Source of the DNA: DASPKS01 sp035628035
Lineage (GTDB): Bacteria; Bacteroidota; Rhodothermia; Rhodothermales; Rubricoccaceae
Assembly (NCBI GenBank): GCA_035628035.1
Contig: DASPKS010000127.1
Span: forward strand, 1-18,323
Direction: 5' to 3'
DNA: 18,323 bases
Shown one piece after another: positions 1-5,823 of the stretch. Position 1 is the stretch's first letter, and every line of letters starts with the position of its first letter. The notes beneath the pieces are model-generated. The model saw nothing but the letters and a program-made list of their open reading frames with translations, made no database searches and was not told the origin of the DNA. The position numbers were made by a program, and so were the translations under genes.

Positions 1-914
1 ACCTCCTCTACGACGAGATCGGCTGCTACAGCCTCCCCCGGGCCTACGTGGACGAGCTTCGAGCGGCCGGCGTACGTGTCTCCGACTTTGGCGGGAAGCG
101 CTCCTGGCTCGGCCGGTTCCGCCTCAACTTCCGCAACCGCCGCAAGGTCGTCGTCGTGGACGGGCACGTCGCCTTCATGGGCGGGCTCAACGTCGGCGAC
201 GAGTACCTCGGGCACGACGAGAAGATCGGGAACTGGCGCGACACCCACCTGGAAGTCTGCGGACCGGCCGTGCAGGGCGTCCAACTCTCGTTCGTGCGCG
301 ACTGGTACTACAGCGCGAGCGAGCGGCCCGAGGGGATGGAGTGGACGCCGACGGCCTCCGCCGAGGACCGCTGCGCGCTCGTGCTCGCCTCCGGGCCCGC
401 CGACCGGCTGGAGACGTGCGGGCTCCTCTACACCCACCTCATCGAGTCGGCCGAGGAGCGGGTGTGGATCGCCACGCCGTACTTCGTGCCTGACGGCCGC
501 GTGATGGGGGCCCTCCAGCTCGCCGCCCTCCGCGGCGTTGACGTGCGCATCCTTATGCCGCGCACGACCGACCTCGCGCTGTTCCGGTTCGTCCCCTACG
601 CCTACCTCGCCGACGTCGAGCGCGCCGGCGTCAAGACGTTCCTCTACGAGGACGGCTTCCTCCACCAGAAGGTGGCCCTCGTCGACCACGCCTACGCGGC
701 TATATCGACGGCCAACCTCGACAACCGCTCCTTCCTGTTCAACTTCGAGCTCACCGTCCTCATCAACGATGAACCCTTCGCGGCCGACGTGGAGCGGATG
801 CTCCTCGAAGACTTCACGCGGAGCACGCTCATCGGGACGGCCGATCTCGAGGAGCGCCCCTTCTGGTTCCGCCCGGCGGTGCAGGTGACGCGCCTGCTCT
901 CGCCCATTCTCTAG
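1..914 (+). CDS. cls: Cardiolipin synthase (phospholipase D family), 5' end outside window
   Basis: The reading frame is open from base 3 with no start, so this is the C-terminal ~303 residues of a protein usually near 480 aa; the N-terminal membrane segments are missing. Cardiolipin synthases join two phosphatidylglycerols, or related lipids, at the inner membrane. The family pattern is clear: a first HKD region followed by DGHVAFMGGLNVGDEYLG, then the middle segment ATPYFVPDGRVMGAL, then a complete second HKD motif (HQKVALVD) followed by STANLDNRSF. In the first HKD region the expected NHRK reads NRRK (codon CGC at 138-140), so the motif histidine is Arg. The stop is TAG at 912-914, 40 bp before csgE. 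Family assignment is secure; whether the enzyme is active is uncertain. Confidence 0.9.
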   Translation, partial: LLYDEIGCYSLPRAYVDELRAAGVRVSDFGGKRSWLGRFRLNFRNRRKVVVVDGHVAFMGGLNVGDEYLGHDEKIGNWRDTHLEVCGPAVQGVQLSFVRDWYYSASERPEGMEWTPTASAEDRCALVLASGPADRLETCGLLYTHLIESAEERVWIATPYFVPDGRVMGALQLAALRGVDVRILMPRTTDLALFRFVPYAYLADVERAGVKTFLYEDGFLHQKVALVDHAYAAISTANLDNRSFLFNFELTVLINDEPFAADVERMLLEDFTRSTLIGTADLEERPFWFRPAVQVTRLLSPIL

Positions 915-918
915 CCCC

Positions 919-947
919 TTGTGCGCGGGCGGGAGCGTCCGTAGCAT
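919..947 (+). promoter_or_regulatory. Candidate csgE promoter close to the start codon
   Basis: A TTGTGC element (919-924) lies exactly 17 bp before TAGCAT (942-947), and the csgE ATG follows 7 bp later. If used, transcription would begin at or next to the ATG, giving a leaderless or nearly leaderless mRNA. The spacing resembles the -10-like TATCTT placed 6 bp before the CsgB-like gene. Only the sequence pattern supports this; no Shine-Dalgarno sequence precedes csgE. Confidence 0.35.
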
Positions 948-954
948 CGCCCCG

Positions 955-1473
955 ATGCGTGTCTTTCTTCCGATACCGGCGCTCGCTTTCCCCTTCCTGC
1001 TCGCTGCTGCGCTCGCGGCGTCGCTGGGCGGCGGGGTCGCCGCCGCGCAGCCTGCCACAGCATCCTCGTCGGACCTCCAGATGGGTTACCAGGCGCAGGT
1101 TCGCGAACGCGCCCAGCTCGTCCCGATCCCTGCGCCCCCGACCGTGCCGGACTCGACGACCGAGGGGGTTTCGCGGCGCGAGATCGACGGACTCGTGGTG
1201 GACGAGACGATCACCCGGCTCGGGCGGGACTTCTACGACGTGTTCTTCCGCGTGTGGGCGGCTCCCCAGGGCGCGACGAACTTCACCGTGACGGTCCAAG
1301 AGCAGCCACTCCCCAACATCGGTACGCTCGTGACAGTGCGGGCTAACGACGAGATCACCTTCCAGACGCGGCTCCAGCCTCGCGCCGACGTCATCGAGGC
1401 GGCGGCCCAACAGGCCGCTTTCCTCACCGCACGCTCCCTCGAACGACGGCCGGGCGGGCCGACCGGTCTCTGA
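955..1473 (+). CDS. csgE: CsgE, curli periplasmic accessory/gating protein
   Basis: CsgE is a periplasmic protein that caps the CsgG pore and directs curli subunits to it. The 172-aa product has a signal peptide (MRVFLPIPALAFPFLLAAAL, cleavage near AAA-QP around residue 30) and a linker of about 45 residues. The CsgE core follows: EIDGLVVDETITRLGRDFY, then FFRVWAAPQGATNFTVTVQE, PLPNIGTLVTVRANDE and a C-terminal helix starting LQPRADVIEAA. The ATG at 955 is chosen because it starts the signal peptide; the frame is open back to 919 but that would add a 12-residue non-signal extension. It follows the cardiolipin synthase gene by 40 bp and leads the csgE-csgF-csgG run. Family identity is confident. 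Confidence 0.93.
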   Translation: MRVFLPIPALAFPFLLAAALAASLGGGVAAAQPATASSSDLQMGYQAQVRERAQLVPIPAPPTVPDSTTEGVSRREIDGLVVDETITRLGRDFYDVFFRVWAAPQGATNFTVTVQEQPLPNIGTLVTVRANDEITFQTRLQPRADVIEAAAQQAAFLTARSLERRPGGPTGL

Positions 1474-1520
1474 CCGAGCCCGACGTGCGGGATACGCCAA
1501 TGAGCGCAACGTCGCTCGGT
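1473..1520 (+). other. Stem-loop just after csgE
   Basis: ACCGAGC (1473-1479) pairs with GCTCGGT (1514-1520). After a 2-nt bulge, GACGT (1482-1486) pairs with ACGTC (1509-1513), leaving a 22-nt loop. The stem begins inside the csgE stop codon. No T-run follows, so it is not a standard intrinsic terminator. It may protect the csgE mRNA 3' end or attenuate read-through into csgF. Confidence 0.45.
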
Positions 1521-1525
1521 GAACG

Positions 1526-1558
1526 GTGTACACCCGCCCGGCTTCACGGGGTGTACAC
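1526..1558. promoter_or_regulatory. Paired GTGTACAC palindromes between csgE and csgF
   Basis: GTGTACAC occurs at 1526-1533 and again at 1551-1558. Each copy is a perfect 8-bp palindrome. With flanks, GTGTACACCC and GGGTGTACAC also form a 10-bp inverted repeat. The centres are 25 bp apart. This could be a two-site operator for a dimeric regulator of csgFG, or an RNA hairpin; the csgF ATG lies about 100 bp downstream. Function is inference. Confidence 0.45.
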
Positions 1559-1660
1559 GCAAATAGCTCCCGCTAGGGATTGCACCGAAGCCTAGTCAAG
1601 CCGTATCGTCATGCGACGCTATTGATGTCCTGTTCCTTTCCTGCTGGCCGAACTGATCTG

Positions 1661-2086
1661 ATGTTCCGACTTGTCTCTCTAGGTGGCGTGCTCCTGCTGC
1701 TCGCTGTAGCCCCTTCGGTGGCGGAAGCGCAGCCGCTCGTGTATCAGCCGCGCAACCCCGCCTTCGGCGGCTCTCCGCTCAACTTCCAGCCGCTCCTGAG
1801 CGCGGCCCAGGCCCAGAACGACTTCGAGGCCGAGGGCGCTGTAGACCGGTTCTTCCGCGACCCGCTCCAGGACTTCGAGCAGAGCCTCCAGCGTCAGATC
1901 CTGAGCCAGCTCTCGCGCGAGATCATCGGCGACCGGTTCGGCGGGCTCGACCTCTCGGAAGAAGGACGGTTTGACTTCGGGGACTTCACGGTGGACATCA
2001 TCCCCGGGCTCAACGAAGTCACCATCCGGATCTTCAACGTCCTCACCGGCGACGAGTCGGTGATCTCGATCCCCTCGCTGCCTTGA
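1661..2086 (+). CDS. csgF: CsgF, curli exit-site coupling protein
   Basis: CsgF binds the CsgG channel at the cell surface and couples subunit secretion to nucleation. The product is 141 aa with a signal peptide (MFRLVSLGGVLLLLAVAPSV, then AEA, cut before QP near residue 23). The mature N-terminus, LVYQPRNPAFGGSPLNF followed by LLSAAQAQNDF, is the classic CsgF motif that plugs into the CsgG pore. The C-terminal part (FGDFTVDIIPGLNEVTIRIF) is the conserved CsgF beta-strand region. The ATG at 1661 is chosen because it opens the signal peptide; the frame extends to a TTG at 1580 without family-like residues. No Shine-Dalgarno sequence is visible. The stop overlaps the csgG start by one base (TGATG). 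Confidence 0.93.
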   Translation: MFRLVSLGGVLLLLAVAPSVAEAQPLVYQPRNPAFGGSPLNFQPLLSAAQAQNDFEAEGAVDRFFRDPLQDFEQSLQRQILSQLSREIIGDRFGGLDLSEEGRFDFGDFTVDIIPGLNEVTIRIFNVLTGDESVISIPSLP

Positions 2087-3516
2087 TGGTGCGCGACTGC
2101 GGACCGAATCTCCGCTCGGGGGGAGAGCGGCGGAAGCGCTTTCGTGTGGCCTCGTGGCTGCGAGTGGTGGTCCTCGCCGCCGCGCTGGGGGGGGTCGCCG
2201 GGTGCGGCAGCTACCTCCGGCCGTTCGAGACGCAGCGGGCCCTGCACGGACCGCCGACCCCCGCGGCGTCGGTGCTGCGGAACCTCCCCGCGCCGCAGGA
2301 GCCGGTCGTCGTGGCGGTGTACCGCTTCCGCGACCAGACCGGGCAGTACCGCGCGCTGGAGAACGTCTCGACGTTCTCGACGGCCGTCACGCAGGGCGCC
2401 ACCTCGATCCTCATCCGCGCGCTGGAGGAGTCGGGGTGGTTCGTGCCCATCGAGCGGGAGGGGCTCTCGAACCTCCTCAACGAGCGGCAGATCATCCAGT
2501 CCATTCGGGCGCAGCACACCGGACCCGAGGGGGAGCAGCTCGGCCCGCTGCCCCCGCTGCTCTACGCAGGGATCATCCTCGAAGGCGGTGTCATCGGGTA
2601 CGACTCGAACGTGCTCACGGGCGGCGCTGGGCTCCGCTACTTCGGCGCCGGCGGCTCCGGGCAGGTCCGCCAGGACCAGGTCACCGTCTATCTCCGTGCC
2701 GTCTCCACGCAGAGCGGGCGCGTGCTCAAGACGGTTTACACCACGAAGACGATCCTCTCGCAGCGGATCGAGGCGGGGCTGTTCCGGTTCGTCGAGCTGC
2801 GGCGGCTGCTCGAGGCCGAGGCCGGCTACAGCTTCAACGAGCCGCCGGTGGTGGCCGTCACGGAGGCCATCGAGGAGGCCGTGCGCGCGCTGATCCTCGA
2901 GGGGGTCCGCGACAACCTCTGGGCGCTCCAGCAGCCGAGCGACATCAACCACTCCGCCTTCGCCGCCTACGACCGCGACGTCGCCGAGGGCACTCGGGCC
3001 GACGCCTTCGGGCGGGTGCTCCAGCCCGGCAACCGGCCCGGCGTCGGGATCGGGGCCATCGGCGGGGCCGCGCTGTACGAGGGGGACTTCCGTAACCCCG
3101 TGGCGCAGCCCACCGCCGCGCTCGTGGTCCGAGGCAACGCCTCCGAGCACATCGGCGTCGCGTTGAACCTCGCCGGGGGGCGACTCGCCGCCGACAGCGC
3201 GGCCTTCGAGGCCGACCACGCCGCGGGCGACGTCCACGCCCTCTACTTCCTCATGCCGCACGCGAGCACGACGCCGTTCGTCTCGCTGGGCGCCGGGGTG
3301 CTCTTCCAGCCGGAAGCCCCGCGCGGCGGCAACGGCGTCTTCCCCTACGTGGTTGGGAGCGCCGGGATCGAGCACATGATCACGCCCCAGGTGGGGCTCA
3401 ACGTCGCCTACGCCTACACCTACCCGCTTCGGGAGGGCCTCGACGGGGTCCCGCGGGGGCGATATCACGACAGCTTTCACTCGCTCCAGACGGGGATCAT
3501 CTACTACATGCGCTAG
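2086..3516 (+). CDS. csgG: CsgG, curli outer-membrane secretion channel with C-terminal extension
   Basis: CsgG forms a nonameric outer-membrane lipoprotein pore for curli subunits. The 476-aa product has a lipobox ending GGVAGC (Cys40). The CsgG domain follows to about residue 290: LPAP, VVAVYRFRDQTGQYR, FSTAVTQGATS, LNERQIIQSIRAQ, GGVIGYDSNVLTGGAGLRYF, TTKTILSQRIEAGLFRFV and ALQQPSDIN. E. coli CsgG is about 277 aa; here about 180 extra residues follow (GVGIGAIGGAALYEG to LQTGIIYYMR), with alternating strands and an aromatic C-terminus like an outer-membrane beta-barrel. Similar long CsgG proteins occur in Bacteroidota. In the constriction loop Phe97 is kept, but the E. coli Tyr51/Asn55 equivalents appear replaced. 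The start is ATG 2086, coupled to csgF; GTG 2146 is an alternative. Confidence 0.95.
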   Translation: MVRDCGPNLRSGGERRKRFRVASWLRVVVLAAALGGVAGCGSYLRPFETQRALHGPPTPAASVLRNLPAPQEPVVVAVYRFRDQTGQYRALENVSTFSTAVTQGATSILIRALEESGWFVPIEREGLSNLLNERQIIQSIRAQHTGPEGEQLGPLPPLLYAGIILEGGVIGYDSNVLTGGAGLRYFGAGGSGQVRQDQVTVYLRAVSTQSGRVLKTVYTTKTILSQRIEAGLFRFVELRRLLEAEAGYSFNEPPVVAVTEAIEEAVRALILEGVRDNLWALQQPSDINHSAFAAYDRDVAEGTRADAFGRVLQPGNRPGVGIGAIGGAALYEGDFRNPVAQPTAALVVRGNASEHIGVALNLAGGRLAADSAAFEADHAAGDVHALYFLMPHASTTPFVSLGAGVLFQPEAPRGGNGVFPYVVGSAGIEHMITPQVGLNVAYAYTYPLREGLDGVPRGRYHDSFHSLQTGIIYYMR

Positions 3517-3749
3517 ACTTGTTCAGGAGGCCGCGCCCACAGGGCACGGTCCTCATGAACACCGACATCGCTGGGTCTCGGCCAGGGGGGAATGTGGTGT
3601 GAGCAGGCCGAAGAGGGACACCCAGAGATGCCTACATGCCGCCTCGAGAGGACGCCCTCATGGTCCTCACGGGCGTGCTTTGTCCCTCGACCCAAGAGCC
3701 TACGGGCTCCTTCTTCCCCAATACCAACACGCAACGGAGGGTATGCATT
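3517..3749 (+). other. Non-coding leader upstream of the first curlin gene
   Basis: This 233-bp gap lies between csgG and the first curlin gene. No credible gene is seen; open frames here have no family-like content. It holds two weak hairpins. ACGCCC (3652-3657) pairs with GGGCGT (3671-3676). GAGCC (3696-3700) pairs with GGCTC (3705-3709) across a TACG loop, followed by the T/C-rich CTTCTTCCCC. The second could be a weak terminator or attenuator that separates secretion genes from subunit genes. A separate promoter for the curlins is plausible, but no clear -10/-35 pair was found. Confidence 0.4.
3736..3740 (+). promoter_or_regulatory. Strong Shine-Dalgarno sequence of first curlin gene
   Basis: GGAGG ends 9 bp before the ATG at 3750 and fixes that start at the signal peptide. 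Most other genes in the window have no such site, so this one stands out and fits high translation of a fibre subunit. Confidence 0.75.
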
Positions 3750-5717
3750 ATGAAGCAACTCCTGCTTCTCCTCTTGTTCCTGGGCATCGCCACAGCGGCG
3801 AGCGCCCAGAACAACACCTCGACGGTGAGCCAGACCGGCAACGGGAACGGCGCCACCGTCAACCAGACCGGCTCGAACAACGGGTCCGACGTCGACCAGA
3901 CCGGGGATGACAACACCGCTACGGTCGGGCAGAACGGTGCGACCAACACGTCCGACGTTGATCAGACCGGCGACGACAACACCGCGACCGTCTCCCAGAC
4001 CGCCAACAACGGCGACGCCACCATCACCACGGTGGGCGACGGCAACAGCGGCTCGATCACGCAGAGCGCGAACGACAACGAGGCCGTCATCATCCAGGGT
4101 ACGAGCAACATCCGGCACGGCGGCACGTCCGGCGGCACGGCCACGGACAACACGGCCTCGATCACGCAGAGCGGCGCCAACAACACCGGGATCCCGGCCG
4201 CCGGCGCCCTCATCACGCAGGGCACCGACACCGGCGTCGCCGACGGCGCGACGGCCACGATCAACCAGTCCGGCTCGAACTCGTTCTCGGACATCGCTCA
4301 GGGCGCGGCCGGTACGGCCGACGGCTCCTCGGCGTCGATCACCCAGTCGGCCAACACCAGCTACGCCGCCATCGGCCAGGCCTCCGTGGGCAGCTCCACG
4401 AACGACGTGATGAACGTCACGCAGAGCGGCACGAACAACTGGACGGAGAACTACCAAGGCTTCGGCGGCAACAGCACCTCCAGCGGCAACACCGGCACCG
4501 TCACCCAGGGCGGCAGCAACAACTGGACGGCGACCATCCGCCAGGGCTCGACGCCCTTCAGCGGCGCCGCCAGCACGGCCACCAACAACACCGCGACGAT
4601 TGACCAGCTCGGCAGCGGCTCGGGAGCGGCCAACGACGGCGAGGCCCGGATTTACCAGGGCTACAACGACGGCACCGGGGCCGGCTCCGCCTCCGGCACC
4701 ACCGGCGACATCCTCCAGGCCGCCGGCTCGACCGACCAGGACGCCCAGATCTACCAGGGCATGAACGGCGGCACGTCCACGGGTGACGAGGCGTACGTCG
4801 AGCAGAACGGCGACAACAACACGGCCACCGTCAGCCAGGGCGTGGGCGCCGGCAACTCCTCGTCGAGCAGCTGGGCGATGGTCCAGCAGGACGACACGGA
4901 CAACGTCGCCACGGTCACGCAGGAGGGCACGAACGACGCCCAGGTCTGGCAGGGCACCGGGAACCCGGTGTACGGTGGCTCCGCCACGGGGACCGCGACG
5001 ACCAACACCGCCACCATCTCCCAGACGGGCGGCAACAACTTCGGCACGGGTGAGGGCGCCTACATCGGGCAGGGCACGGACGCCGGCACGGCCATGAACT
5101 CCGACGCCACGATCACCCAGGACGGCTCGAACGGCTACGCCGACATCTTCCAGGGCGCTGGCAACGTCGGCTCGGCGACCGACGTCGACGCCGTGATCAC
5201 GCAGGCCGCCGGGACCAACGGCAACTTCGGCCGCATCGTCCAGGGTGCGCAGGGCACAGCGGACGGCGACGGCACGGGCACCGCCGACGCGACGATCAAC
5301 CAGACCGGCAACCGGAACTACAGCGAGATCTTCCAGGGCTTCGGCTCCGGCTCCTCCTCCACGGACAACACCGCTACGGTGAACCAGGCGGGGAACCGGA
5401 ACTGGACCGGCCAGATCCTCCAGGGCGTGGACACGGGCCTCAACGGCGCCGGCACGGCCTCGGGCAACACCGCCACCATCACCCAGAACGGCAACGGCGC
5501 CAACCCGCCCGCGGCCAACGACGGGGAGGCTCGGATCTGGCAGGGTGTCGACGGGGGCTCGGCCATCGGCAACACCGGCACGATCACGCAAAACGGTAAC
5601 CTCAACGACGCCCAGATCTACCAGGGCGTCGGCACGGGGATCACCGCCTCCACGAGCTCGGCCACCATCACCCAGAACGGGAACAACAACACGGCCACGA
5701 TCACGCAGGGCAACTAA
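3750..5717 (+). CDS. Giant curlin-repeat protein with long one-sided loops (major fibre subunit candidate)
   Basis: The product is 655 aa with a signal peptide (MKQLLLLLLFLGIATAASA, cut before QNN). Residues ~20-117 are ordinary curlin repeats with Gln every 11 residues (for example SDVDQTGDDNTATV, present twice). From residue 118 each module has one short turn, as in ITQ-x-G-x-N-N, then a second strand ending in Gln-Gly, then a 10-20 residue Gly/Ser/Thr/Ala-rich loop. Eight modules at residues 118-364 recur in the same order at 403-655. The protein ends NNNTATITQGN. No Lys or Cys was seen in the mature part; Asp/Glu clearly outnumber the few Arg. E. coli CsgA is only 151 aa. Position after csgEFG and the family repeat pattern make it a curli subunit, presumably exported through CsgG. 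Whether it is the main or an accessory subunit is not known. Confidence 0.88.
   Translation: MKQLLLLLLFLGIATAASAQNNTSTVSQTGNGNGATVNQTGSNNGSDVDQTGDDNTATVGQNGATNTSDVDQTGDDNTATVSQTANNGDATITTVGDGNSGSITQSANDNEAVIIQGTSNIRHGGTSGGTATDNTASITQSGANNTGIPAAGALITQGTDTGVADGATATINQSGSNSFSDIAQGAAGTADGSSASITQSANTSYAAIGQASVGSSTNDVMNVTQSGTNNWTENYQGFGGNSTSSGNTGTVTQGGSNNWTATIRQGSTPFSGAASTATNNTATIDQLGSGSGAANDGEARIYQGYNDGTGAGSASGTTGDILQAAGSTDQDAQIYQGMNGGTSTGDEAYVEQNGDNNTATVSQGVGAGNSSSSSWAMVQQDDTDNVATVTQEGTNDAQVWQGTGNPVYGGSATGTATTNTATISQTGGNNFGTGEGAYIGQGTDAGTAMNSDATITQDGSNGYADIFQGAGNVGSATDVDAVITQAAGTNGNFGRIVQGAQGTADGDGTGTADATINQTGNRNYSEIFQGFGSGSSSTDNTATVNQAGNRNWTGQILQGVDTGLNGAGTASGNTATITQNGNGANPPAANDGEARIWQGVDGGSAIGNTGTITQNGNLNDAQIYQGVGTGITASTSSATITQNGNNNTATITQGN
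4101..4841 (+). repeat. Eight-module block, copy A, inside first curlin gene
   Basis: Residues 118-364, beginning TSNIRHGG and ending TATVSQG. It contains eight looped modules of about 25-42 residues. They correspond one by one and in order to copy B at 4956-5714. Matching landmarks include ITQGTDTG/IGQGTDAG, YQGFGG/FQGFGS and AANDGEARIYQG/AANDGEARIWQG. The DNA offset grows from 855 to 885 bp through small in-frame indels. Confidence 0.8.
4956..5714 (+). repeat. Eight-module block, copy B, inside first curlin gene
   Basis: Residues 403-655, beginning TGNPVYGG and ending TATITQGN, the second copy of the block at 4101-4841. Modules 2 and 5 have the same length in both copies (27 and 29 residues). 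The unusually long module 6 is 38 residues in A and 40 in B. The copies are separated by 38 residues of spacer repeat. Confidence 0.8.
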
Positions 5718-5762
5718 GCGGAGCTGGGGAAGACTCCCTCCCTTGCGAATCCGATGGGGCGC

Positions 5763-5786
5763 CCGGGGGTGCCCAAGCACCCCCGG
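5763..5786 (+). other. Perfect stem-loop between the two giant curlin genes
   Basis: CCGGGGGTGC (5763-5772) pairs perfectly with GCACCCCCGG (5777-5786) around a CCAA loop. No T-run follows, so full termination is unlikely. It may set different mRNA levels or stability for the two curlin genes, which are 106 bp apart. Confidence 0.6.
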
Positions 5787-5811
5787 CCCCCACGCCCTCC
5801 CGTGATCCCTT

Positions 5812-5816
5812 AGAGG
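5812..5816 (+). promoter_or_regulatory. Shine-Dalgarno-like sequence of second curlin gene
   Basis: AGAGG ends 7 bp before the ATG at 5824. It supports the start at the signal peptide MKKLFLLFAMLG. With the site at 3736-3740 it is one of the two clear ribosome-binding sites in the window. Confidence 0.6.
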
Positions 5817-5823
5817 CAACACC

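Noticed and set aside
1894..3480. 528-codon minus-strand frame opposite csgF and csgG
   Set aside because: It lies entirely antisense to two confidently identified curli genes; high GC makes such shadow frames common.
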